Source of the DNA: Methylococcales bacterium
Lineage (GTDB): Bacteria > Pseudomonadota > Gammaproteobacteria > Methylococcales > Methylomonadaceae
Direction of reading: 5' to 3'
NCBI GenBank assembly: GCA_003584895.1
Contig: QVQF01000163.1
Coordinates: 1-38,466, forward strand
Length of the DNA stretch: 38,466 nucleotides
Made by a program: the position numbers and the translations under genes. Positions 9,416 through 18,965 of the stretch are shown here, piece by piece. The first letter of the stretch is position 1; every line of letters starts with the position of its first letter. The notes under the pieces were generated by a model. The model was not told the origin of the DNA and did not search any database. It was given only the letters and a program-made list of their open reading frames with translations.

Positions 9416-11755
9416 ATGAAAGTCATACTCACCGAAAAACCTTCAGTCGCTAGAGACATAGCCCAATGCCTCAATATTAATCAGAAATGTGATGGTTATT
9501 TTGAAGGTAATGGCTATCAAATTACTTGGGCTTTTGGGCATTTGGTAGAGCTCAAAGAGCCTGATGAATATCATCCCGAATGGAAGCGTTGGTCCTTAGA
9601 CGCCTTGCCGATGATTCCCGAGTCGTTTGGTTTGAAAGCACGCGGTGACGAATCCGCGCAAAAACAACTCAATATCATTAAGCGCTTATTTTTGCCTGCC
9701 GATGAAATCATCTGTGCGACCGATGCCGGTAGAGAAGGGGAGTTAATTTTTCGCTATATTTTGTCTTGGGCTGAATGCTTAGAAAAACCCATTAAACGTT
9801 TATGGATTAGTTCCTTAACCGATGAAGCTATTCAAAAAGGCTTTAGTCAACTGCAACTGGGTAGTGCCTATGAAGGCCTTTACCGTGCCGCAAAATGTCG
9901 CAGTGAATCCGATTGGATCGTCGGATTAAATGCCACGCGTTTGTATACGCTTAAGTTTGGTCAATATGGAAGTCTTTGGACCATAGGCCGCGTACAAACA
10001 CCGGTGCTAGCTCTGATAGTGCAAAAAGATTTAGAGATAGCTCAGTTTGTACCTAAAGATTTCTGGGATTTATATACGCTGTATCGAGCCGTTGATTTCC
10101 AGTATGTCGGTGGCCGTTTTGAGCAACAAGCAGAGGCTGATAGTTTATTAAAGCAAATAGAACCAAATCCGCTTGAAATTACCTCGGTTAAAGGTAAGCG
10201 CGAGACAGTTCATCCGCCCTTGCTCTACGATTTAACCGAATTACAAAAAGATCTGAATATTCGCTATGGTTTGACAGCTGATCAAACCTTAACACTCACC
10301 CAGCAGTTATACGAAAAAAAGCATGTCACTTATCCCCGTACCGATAGTCGCTGCTTAACGCTAGACATGAAGCCCAGCATCAAACCTTTGCTGGAGAAAT
10401 TGCGTCATAATTTTAGTGAGCAGATAGCGCCATTAAATCTGGATACCTTAGACCTCAGCAAACGCTATTTTAATGATGCCAAGGTCACCGATCACCATGC
10501 CATCATACCAACCACCATGCTGCCTAGTAACTTGACCGCTGATGAAGCGAAAGTCTATGACGCTATCGTCTTAAGATTTATCGCAGCCTTTTATCCTCCT
10601 TGTTTAAAGCAGATCACCACGGTATTAGCCGCAGTACAGAAAACTAAATTTAAGGCCTCAGGCACCGTCATCGAAGCCGAAGGTTGGCAGGTCTTATATA
10701 AAAACACAGCACCTAGCCAATCCTCTAAAACTGATGAGCTTAAGTTATTGCCGGTGTTTACGGTAGGCGAAACCGGTCCTCATCAACCTCATATTACTCA
10801 AGGTAAAACCACCGCCCCTAAAGCTTATAACGAAGCGAGTTTATTGGGTATTATGGAGTCTGCTGGAAAAACCTGTGATGATGAGCAGCTTAAAGAAGCG
10901 CTAAAAGAAAAAGGCTTAGGAACTCCAGCCACACGCGCCTCTATTATCGAAGGCCTGATTAAACGAAACTATATTCAACGCCAAAAAAAGTTAATCTTGT
11001 CTACGGAATCAGGTCGGCACTTGATAGCCATTATCGCTGATGACCGTTTAAAGTCTGCGGCTATGACCGGTGAATGGGAAGCTAAGCTAAAGAAAATAGA
11101 ACAGAATACTTATGATCCTGATCAATTTATGGCGGATATTATTCAGTTTACCCATCAATTAAAAGACGCCTCTGAAAAATTGCTTTATGACGACACTCAG
11201 TTAGGCGCCTGTCCACGTTGTCAGCAGCCGATAATTGAAGGTCGACAAGCTTATGGCTGTAGTCAATGGAAATCCGGTTGCCAGTATGTGTTATCAAAAC
11301 AACACTATGGTGTGACTATTACTCGTGACATGGCCAGCCAACTTCTACAAATGGGTCGCACCTTAAAGGCTTATCTACTCAAAGTTGATAAAGACAGCTT
11401 TGCCGCGCAACTTATTTTGCAGCGTACAGGAGAGCTTAGTTATAACAAATTACAAAATCAGCCGGTGCAAACTCAAGGTTTGGTATTAGCCGATTGCCCC
11501 TTGTGCAACGGTAAAATCATTGAAACCAGCAAAGCTTATAGTTGCAGCGAATGGCGCAATGGTTGTAAAGCGGTGATCTGGAAAGTCATTGCCCATAAAG
11601 TCATCACAGAAGAATTAGCGCTGAAATTACTTAATGAGGGGGAGACAGGGCTATTAAAAGGTTTTAAATCCACTAAAGATACTGAGTTTGATGCCAACTT
11701 AAAGCTCGTTAATGGTAAGGTTGAAATGGATTTTAATTTGTCAGCAGGGTCATGA
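9416..11755 (+). CDS. topB: DNA topoisomerase III
   Basis: Toprim start MKVILTEKPSVARDIAQCL, DAGREGELIFRYI, TYPRTDSRCL; two C-terminal Cys4-like zinc repeats (CPRCQQPI...CSQWKSGCQ, CPLCNGKI...CSEWRNGCK). The track start 9317 lies in upstream repeat sequence; ATG at 9416 preferred. Confidence 0.94.
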   Translation: MKVILTEKPSVARDIAQCLNINQKCDGYFEGNGYQITWAFGHLVELKEPDEYHPEWKRWSLDALPMIPESFGLKARGDESAQKQLNIIKRLFLPADEIICATDAGREGELIFRYILSWAECLEKPIKRLWISSLTDEAIQKGFSQLQLGSAYEGLYRAAKCRSESDWIVGLNATRLYTLKFGQYGSLWTIGRVQTPVLALIVQKDLEIAQFVPKDFWDLYTLYRAVDFQYVGGRFEQQAEADSLLKQIEPNPLEITSVKGKRETVHPPLLYDLTELQKDLNIRYGLTADQTLTLTQQLYEKKHVTYPRTDSRCLTLDMKPSIKPLLEKLRHNFSEQIAPLNLDTLDLSKRYFNDAKVTDHHAIIPTTMLPSNLTADEAKVYDAIVLRFIAAFYPPCLKQITTVLAAVQKTKFKASGTVIEAEGWQVLYKNTAPSQSSKTDELKLLPVFTVGETGPHQPHITQGKTTAPKAYNEASLLGIMESAGKTCDDEQLKEALKEKGLGTPATRASIIEGLIKRNYIQRQKKLILSTESGRHLIAIIADDRLKSAAMTGEWEAKLKKIEQNTYDPDQFMADIIQFTHQLKDASEKLLYDDTQLGACPRCQQPIIEGRQAYGCSQWKSGCQYVLSKQHYGVTITRDMASQLLQMGRTLKAYLLKVDKDSFAAQLILQRTGELSYNKLQNQPVQTQGLVLADCPLCNGKIIETSKAYSCSEWRNGCKAVIWKVIAHKVITEELALKLLNEGETGLLKGFKSTKDTEFDANLKLVNGKVEMDFNLSAGS

Positions 11756-11762
11756 GCTCATC

Positions 11763-11810
11763 GCCATTAAGTTAAGTCATCCTGTGTTTGGGTCAACAGC
11801 TTCAGCTGTT
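11763..11810 (+). repeat. copy 2 of the dispersed repeat flanking topB
   Basis: GCCATTAAGTTAAG (11763-11776), 18 nt, then AACAGCT-TC-AGCTGTT dyad (11795-11810). Confidence 0.6.
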
Positions 11811-11832
11811 TTAAAATGCACCGAAGCGGGAA

Positions 11833-12003
11833 GGGGTTTTTAACCCCGTACATAATATTTCGATAGTAATTGAACTCAAACGATTCGCTCGGGGTTGCAA
11901 ACTCCCGACCGGAATCGAAATGCCAGCAGGCCATGCAGGGATTACGTTCGTTTAACTTTTGTGATTAACGATAATAGCTGAAGTTTGAGAAAACTTCAGC
12001 TGT
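11833..12003. repeat. intergenic hairpin cluster between topB and fghA
   Basis: GGGGTT-TTT-AACCCC (11833-11847); CGATTC-gct-CGGG...CCCG-accg-GAATCG (11881-11917); AGCTGAAGTTT-gaga-AAACTTCAGCT (11976-12001). Confidence 0.6.
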
Positions 12004-12017
12004 CGTATGATGACTAT

Positions 12018-12875
12018 TTAATCACGACAAATATGGCTCGCATGAAAGTCCATGTGATCTTTAATAAAACTAGTGATGAAGAAATAACTGTGATCATAGC
12101 CTTCTTGCATACGGATAGTGCAATGGTCACTAAAACCTTTATCTTTGATTTTGTTGGCAAAGACCTCGGTTTTTAACTGTTCTGCTAGAAAGTCATCGGC
12201 CAGCCCTTGATCAATGAACATGGGCGGAATGGACTCTGATTTTTCAACTAGCATCAAGCTATCGTACTGCTCCCAATCCGCTTTGTTTTCGCCCAAATAA
12301 AGAGAAAACGCTTTTTGTCCCCAAGGACAGTTCATTGGATTAACAATCGGTGAGAAGGCAGAAACTGATTTGAATTTATCTCTGTTTTTCAAGGCCATGA
12401 TTAAGGCACCATGTCCACCCATGGAATGACCAGAAATAGCTAGATTAGCTTTCGATATTGAAAAGTTGCTATAGAGAATGTCTGTGATTTCATTCACCAC
12501 ATAATCATACATATGGTAATTTTCTGACCAAGGTTGTGCTGTGGCATTTAGGTAAAAGCCAGCGCCAGAACCAAAGTCGTAACTGTCATGTTCACCCGGT
12601 AAATCAGTGCCTCGTGGTGAGGTATCGGGGCATATGACCGTAATGCCATGTTCGCTAGCCCAAGGAAATACGCCTGCTTTAGTGATGAAGTTTTCTTCGG
12701 TGCAGGTCAAGCCTGAAAGCCAGATCATAGCGGGTTTATGTGCTTTTGTTGCGGCACTTTCAGGGATAAAAACTGAAAAAGTCATCGGAGTTTTGGTCGC
12801 GACCGAGGCATGAGTATAGTATTCAACTCGTCCGCCAAAACATTTTGCTTTTTTTGTTAATTCAATAGTAGCCAT
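12018..12875 (-). CDS. fghA: S-formylglutathione hydrolase
   Basis: 285 aa esterase; WLSGLTCTEENFI, SGHSMGGHGAL; adjacent to the class III alcohol dehydrogenase gene. Confidence 0.95.
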   Translation of the reverse strand: MATIELTKKAKCFGGRVEYYTHASVATKTPMTFSVFIPESAATKAHKPAMIWLSGLTCTEENFITKAGVFPWASEHGITVICPDTSPRGTDLPGEHDSYDFGSGAGFYLNATAQPWSENYHMYDYVVNEITDILYSNFSISKANLAISGHSMGGHGALIMALKNRDKFKSVSAFSPIVNPMNCPWGQKAFSLYLGENKADWEQYDSLMLVEKSESIPPMFIDQGLADDFLAEQLKTEVFANKIKDKGFSDHCTIRMQEGYDHSYFFITSFIKDHMDFHASHICRD

Positions 12876-12887
12876 GGTATTTATATC

Positions 12888-14000
<1,113 letters not shown>

Positions 14001-14108
14001 TTATCCTGTTAATAAGTTAGGGTGAATAAGGTGAGATATGAAAAGTGATTTATATCCGTTAAGTTAATATTTTGATGGGGCAGTTTTATCGAATAGGATC
14101 ATACCTTA

Positions 14109-14723
14109 TTACATTAAAACCTCATGCAATATCTCAGGATGCTTAGCAACAATTTTTAGTAATGTTTCAGCAGCACCCGATGGATGACGGCGACCTTGTT
14201 CCCATTGTTGCAATGTACGTGATGATATATGTAAGGCTTTTGCGAACTGAGTTTGAGATAAACCGCATTTAAGTCGTGTAGCCGTTATTTCATTAGGCTC
14301 AGCCGTATAGCTTGCTCCGTGATGACCTGAGTTAATATCTTGAATTGCTTGAAGCAATTCTTCACCAATATTTCGTTTAGCATCTCGTTCTAATAGTTCA
14401 GTTTCGTTAAGTAGCATGACCCAATCCTCAGCAATTTGTTTAAGAATGTGTGCTGGAATATTTTCTGTAGCACTTTTGGAATAAATAACCAATAAGACCA
14501 AAGCACCATTTTTGATGCGAGTCGTATAGATAACTCTAACACCACCCCGTTTACCAGCGCCGTGACGTGTCCAGCGAATTTTACGACAACCGCTAGAACC
14601 AGGAACTACATCCCCTGTTTCTGGATTTGCTGCAAGAAAAGACGCAAATTCGGCTCGGTCTTCTTCAGTCCAATAGTCAGGATAAAGTTTGGTAAATAAG
14701 GGAGATTCAATGATTGTCAGCAT
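14109..14723 (-). CDS. fused HigB2/RelE-like toxin plus HigA2-like Xre antitoxin in one ORF
   Basis: N-terminal toxin-like MLTIIESPLFTKLYPDYWTEEDRAEFASFLAANPETGDVVPGSSGCRKIRWTRHGAGKRGGVRVIYTT; C-terminal NIGEELLQAIQDI...LSQTQFAKALHISSRTLQQWEQGRRHPSGAAETLLKIVAKHPEIL. The track start at 14741 is TTG; ATG at 14723 matches the usual toxin start. Confidence 0.85.
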   Translation of the reverse strand: MLTIIESPLFTKLYPDYWTEEDRAEFASFLAANPETGDVVPGSSGCRKIRWTRHGAGKRGGVRVIYTTRIKNGALVLLVIYSKSATENIPAHILKQIAEDWVMLLNETELLERDAKRNIGEELLQAIQDINSGHHGASYTAEPNEITATRLKCGLSQTQFAKALHISSRTLQQWEQGRRHPSGAAETLLKIVAKHPEILHEVLM

Positions 14724-14849
14724 AGTCGTATCGTACGCCAATGGCGCATGAAAGACAAATGTCTAATAGAAAAGTAACAAAGGTAATCCTATAGCTGACT
14801 ACGAATACATATTTCCATCTTGCATCAACAGAGCGCTGGGTTTTCAAGG

Positions 14850-15548
14850 TTAAATCTTAAGCCGGTAACCAACGCCTGATTCTGTCAATAAATACAGGGG
14901 TTGCGTGGGATCAGTTTCCAGCTTTTGCCGTAGTTGGCTCATGTAAATGCGGAGATAATGTGAGTTGTCGATATTTGATGGTCCCCAGATTTCTTTAAGC
15001 AGATATTGATGCGTTGAGACTTTTCCGGCATTTTTAATGAGTAATGATAATAAGCGAAATTGAATCGGTGTTAGATGAACTTCTCTGTCGCCGATAGTAA
15101 CCTCACGCTTGGGTATGTCGACTTTCAATTCGCCTGTGCTAAAAATACCCTGTTGATCTTGTTCAGGGCTGTTAGTTGAATGCCGCATGGCTACACGGAT
15201 ACGAGCGAGTAACTCCCCTAAACCAAAAGGTTTGGTTAGATAATCATCGGCACCTGCATCTAAAGCCTCAATTTTATGCTGTTCGCTGCTACGTGCCGAT
15301 AAGATAATAATCGGCAGCGTTGACCATGCTCGTATGGCTTTGATCACCTCAACGCCGTCTATGTCGGGTAAGGCCAAATCTAGGATAATGAGATCAGGTT
15401 TACGCACGCCCGCTTCGATAATGCCTTGTTTCCCTCGTTCTGCTTCAAATACTTTAAAGCCATGCGCGCCCAGACCTTTACGCAAAAAAAGGCGTATAGC
15501 AGGATCGTCTTCTATGACGACAACAACGAGATTGCTAACAGACCTCAT
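14850..15548 (-). CDS. kdpE: Kdp two-component response regulator
   Basis: 232 aa OmpR-type: receiver (VVVIEDDPAIRLFLRKGL, DLIILDLALPDIDG, TKPFGLGELLARI) plus winged helix; overlaps kdpD by 4 nt. Confidence 0.95.
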   Translation of the reverse strand: MRSVSNLVVVVIEDDPAIRLFLRKGLGAHGFKVFEAERGKQGIIEAGVRKPDLIILDLALPDIDGVEVIKAIRAWSTLPIIILSARSSEQHKIEALDAGADDYLTKPFGLGELLARIRVAMRHSTNSPEQDQQGIFSTGELKVDIPKREVTIGDREVHLTPIQFRLLSLLIKNAGKVSTHQYLLKEIWGPSNIDNSHYLRIYMSQLRQKLETDPTQPLYLLTESGVGYRLKI

Positions 15549-18280
15549 AGTGTTTGTTCCAATACTTGAGGTCTATGTTCTTGAGGAAGGGTGAATGAAA
15601 ATATCGCACCTCCCGTAGATCGGTTTTGCGCGTGGATACTGCCACCATGTGCGGTAATAATAGCCTTGCAGATGGATAAACCTAGACCTACGCCACTTTG
15701 TGCGGCCTCGTGGTGTACGCGGTAAAACTTCTCAAAGAGTTTATCTTCTAAGCCAGCAGGAATGCCGGGGCCTTGATCGGCTACCGCAATGTCTACGGTA
15801 GTCTCAGTCGTTTTTGCTCTAATTTCTATAGGACTTTGTTCTGGCGTATAACGCAGCACATTTTCTAATAGATTGCTTAACACTTGTTCGATCATCAGGG
15901 CGTCGGCATAAAGCATCGGCATGCCCGGTGGTAATTTAACGATCACTTGCCGACCAGTTAAACGTTTTTGTAAGCGTGTTAATACCGTGCCTATAATTTC
16001 CTCCAGCGGATAGTCTTGTTTATTGAGTTGTACAGCGCCAGCATCTAATCTAGCCATATCTAGGATATTATTGACTAAACTGGCCATGCGTAAACCCTCG
16101 TCATAAATGGCACGACAGAGTTCTAGTTTATCTTCGGGCTGTAAAGCTTGGTCTTCTTCGACTAAAGTGCTAGCTGAACCTACGATGGTGGTCAGCGGTG
16201 TACGCAAATCATGAGAAATAGAACTCAGTAGTGAATTACGTAAACGTTCGGCTGCCATTTCTACTTGGGTAGCTCTTGCTTGCTCGGTCAGACGTACACG
16301 CATAATCGCCTGAGCAATCTGTCTTATGAAGGTTTCTAATAATTTTTGTTGTTCGGGTAGGAACACGCGGCGTAAATTAATAGGCAATAGCACTAAAACA
16401 CCCATTACCGAGGTTTTGATACTGAGTGGTAAATACACCGCCTCTGCACCGGGGAGGGTATGCGTGCCTTGACCAGCAATTTCATTATGGTCCATCACCC
16501 ATTGCGCTACGCTCAGGTCTGCGGCATGTAAAGATTCAGGCAAGGCAGGGCCGCTAGGGTAAATAATACGACCATTGCTATCAGGAAAGAGTATGACATT
16601 TTGGCTACTGAATTCAGTGTAAAGGTGATGCACCGCTGAACGCAGGATTTCCTCTTCGCTTTGGCCGGCGGTCATATCTCTGCTCATGGCATAGAGTACC
16701 AAGGCGCGGCGTTCTCGGTGTGAGGCTACTTTGGCTTGGGAGCGTACATTGGCCATCAAATTACTGATTATTATACCCACGGCCAGCATGGCCATAAAAG
16801 TGATCAAATACTGACTGTCAGAAACCGAAAAACTGAAGTAAGGCTGAACAAAAAAGAAATCGAATACGGCAACACCTAGAAAAGAGGCAAAGATGGAAGG
16901 ACCGCGACCGAAACGGGTGGCAATAAACACCACGCCCAACAAATACACCATAATGAGATTAGCTAGCTCAAATCGACCAAACATTAGATAAGCCAGAAGA
17001 GTGCTAGTAAGCGTTACGCCAAAAGCGCCGACATAAGCCCAGATTTTATTCTTTCGAGAGCTTAGTCTACTGCTAAGGCCCGGTAAGGGATTTTTGCGGT
17101 ACAGTAGACTTTCTTTTTTATCTTTATCTAATCTTACTGGCCTAGGGCTGCCTAGTAGATAAAGATTAATGTTGTGCGCATCGCTAATGAGGCTATCGAC
17201 CAAGGAACCCAGCAGCAAACGTTTCCATCCCCGTCGTGTCGGTTTGCCTATGACAATTTTGGTTACATTTCTTTCATTGGACAGCTTGATAATGGCGGCG
17301 CTCATGTCGAGTGCGCTCATAGCTACGGTCTCAGCACCTAATTGTTCGGCAAAACGTAAAATGCTCAACACGCCATCGCGTTGCTCAGCTGACATGCGTT
17401 GCAATTCGGGCGTTTCGACATAGACAACCAGCCATTCGGCTCTTAAGCTGGTGGCGAAACGCTTGCCAGCGCGTACTAGACGTTCCGCTAAGGCGTTAGG
17501 GCCTATACAAACCATAATGCGTTCACTGACTTGCCACACTTCTGAGATAGCATTATTTTCGCGATAATCTTGCATCTGAGCATCGACTCGGCTGGCCGTT
17601 TGTCGCAGCGCCAGTTCCCTTAAGGCGATCAGATTACCTTTACGGAAAAAATGTTTGATAGCTACTTGAGCTTGTTGTGGTAAATAAACTTTGCCGTCTT
17701 TAAGTCGATCCAGCAGTTCGTCAGGAGGCAGGTCAACCAATTCAATTTCATTTGCATTTTCAAATACAGTGTCGGGTACTGTTTCCCAGACGCGTATGCC
17801 GGAAATTTGGCCTATATCATCATTCAGACTTTCTAAGTGCTGTACATTGAGGGCGGTATAGACATCAATGCCAGCATTTAATAGTTCTTCAATATCTTGC
17901 CAACGTTTGGGATGCCGGCAGCCTTCTACATTGCTATGTGCGAGTTCATCAACCAAAATGATAGAGGGTTTACGTTTTAAGGCAGCATCTAAGTCAAATT
18001 CTTTAAAGAGAGTTCTGCGGTAGTTAATAAGTTTGGGCGGCAATAATTCTAAGCCTTCCATTAAAGCTGCCGTTTCTTTGCGACCATGCGTTTCTACTAA
18101 ACCGACGATGATGTCACAGTTTTCTGCGCGTCTTTCTTTGGCGGCTAGTAACATCGCATAAGTTTTACCCACACCTGCGGCGGCACCAAAAAAAATCTTC
18201 AAGCGGCCACGATGGGCTTTGGCTTGTTCTCGATTGACGCGAGCGAGTAATTCATCAGGATCGGGGCGGGGTATATTCAT
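15545..18280 (-). CDS. kdpD: Kdp sensor histidine kinase
   Basis: 911 aa; N-terminal KdpD domain (GRLKIFFGAAAGVGKTYAML), Usp region, TM segments, GAF, HisKA SSISHDLRTPLTTIVG, HATPase. Confidence 0.97.
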   Translation of the reverse strand: MNIPRPDPDELLARVNREQAKAHRGRLKIFFGAAAGVGKTYAMLLAAKERRAENCDIIVGLVETHGRKETAALMEGLELLPPKLINYRRTLFKEFDLDAALKRKPSIILVDELAHSNVEGCRHPKRWQDIEELLNAGIDVYTALNVQHLESLNDDIGQISGIRVWETVPDTVFENANEIELVDLPPDELLDRLKDGKVYLPQQAQVAIKHFFRKGNLIALRELALRQTASRVDAQMQDYRENNAISEVWQVSERIMVCIGPNALAERLVRAGKRFATSLRAEWLVVYVETPELQRMSAEQRDGVLSILRFAEQLGAETVAMSALDMSAAIIKLSNERNVTKIVIGKPTRRGWKRLLLGSLVDSLISDAHNINLYLLGSPRPVRLDKDKKESLLYRKNPLPGLSSRLSSRKNKIWAYVGAFGVTLTSTLLAYLMFGRFELANLIMVYLLGVVFIATRFGRGPSIFASFLGVAVFDFFFVQPYFSFSVSDSQYLITFMAMLAVGIIISNLMANVRSQAKVASHRERRALVLYAMSRDMTAGQSEEEILRSAVHHLYTEFSSQNVILFPDSNGRIIYPSGPALPESLHAADLSVAQWVMDHNEIAGQGTHTLPGAEAVYLPLSIKTSVMGVLVLLPINLRRVFLPEQQKLLETFIRQIAQAIMRVRLTEQARATQVEMAAERLRNSLLSSISHDLRTPLTTIVGSASTLVEEDQALQPEDKLELCRAIYDEGLRMASLVNNILDMARLDAGAVQLNKQDYPLEEIIGTVLTRLQKRLTGRQVIVKLPPGMPMLYADALMIEQVLSNLLENVLRYTPEQSPIEIRAKTTETTVDIAVADQGPGIPAGLEDKLFEKFYRVHHEAAQSGVGLGLSICKAIITAHGGSIHAQNRSTGGAIFSFTLPQEHRPQVLEQTL

Positions 18281-18318
18281 GGCTTCATATTATTGATTCT
18301 ATGTGATTCGGCTGATTG

Positions 18319-18373
18319 GGAACGCTGAGCCCCAGCTTGGCATTTGTTCCGCCGAGCAGGGGCTCAGCGTTCC
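18319..18373. repeat. REP/MITE-like 55-bp hairpin between kdpD and kdpC
   Basis: GGAACGCTGAGCCCCAGCTTGGC (18319-18341) / atttgttcc / GCCGAGCAGGGGCTCAGCGTTCC (18351-18373): near-perfect 23-nt arms (one A-A mismatch, one wobble). Its end forms the G of the kdpC TAG stop. Confidence 0.8.
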
Positions 18374-18954
18374 TATTTAGCGGTAATAGTATCTAAGGTT
18401 AAATTCAAAGTGAGTACATTGACACTCGCTTCTCCTAGAAATCCCCATTGACGAGATTGGGTGTTCGCGGCAATCAAGGCGCGAAGTTTTTCTGGCTGCA
18501 TATTGCGCGCCTTAGCCACGCGATTAATTTGATAATCCGCAGCCGCAGGACTGATATGCGGATCTAAACCACTGGCTGAGGACGTAATAAGATCGACCGG
18601 AACTAGGTGTTTATTATCAGGATCAGCGTCTTTTAAACTCTGGAGTCGGGCTTTAACGGCATTTATTAACGCTGGATTGGTGGGGCCTAGGTTGGAACCG
18701 CTGGAAGCACCTGCATTATAAGGGAATGGCGCGGTGGCGGAGGGCCGTCCCCAAAAATGCTTAGGATCATTAAAAGCTTGGCCTATCAGAGCAGAGCCTT
18801 GCACTTTGCCCTGAACATCCGTCATCAGACTACCATTCGCTTGAATCGGAAATAGCCATTGCGCGAGCCCTGTCACTAGTAGCGGATAAATCACGCCAGT
18901 TAGTAAGCTTAATAATACAAACAAAATAATGGCCGGTTTTAAATGCTTAATCAT
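18373..18954 (-). CDS. kdpC: K+-transporting ATPase subunit C
   Basis: 193 aa; KPAIILFVLLSLLTGVIYPLLVTGLAQWLFP, GRPSATAPFPYNAGASSGSNLGPTNPAL. Confidence 0.96.
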   Translation of the reverse strand: MIKHLKPAIILFVLLSLLTGVIYPLLVTGLAQWLFPIQANGSLMTDVQGKVQGSALIGQAFNDPKHFWGRPSATAPFPYNAGASSGSNLGPTNPALINAVKARLQSLKDADPDNKHLVPVDLITSSASGLDPHISPAAADYQINRVAKARNMQPEKLRALIAANTQSRQWGFLGEASVNVLTLNLTLDTITAK

Positions 18955-18965
18955 ACTTAACTCCT

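Noticed and set aside
11985-12176. 63-aa plus ORF between topB and fghA
   Set aside because: Mostly antisense to the 3' end of fghA and starts within the hairpin repeat.
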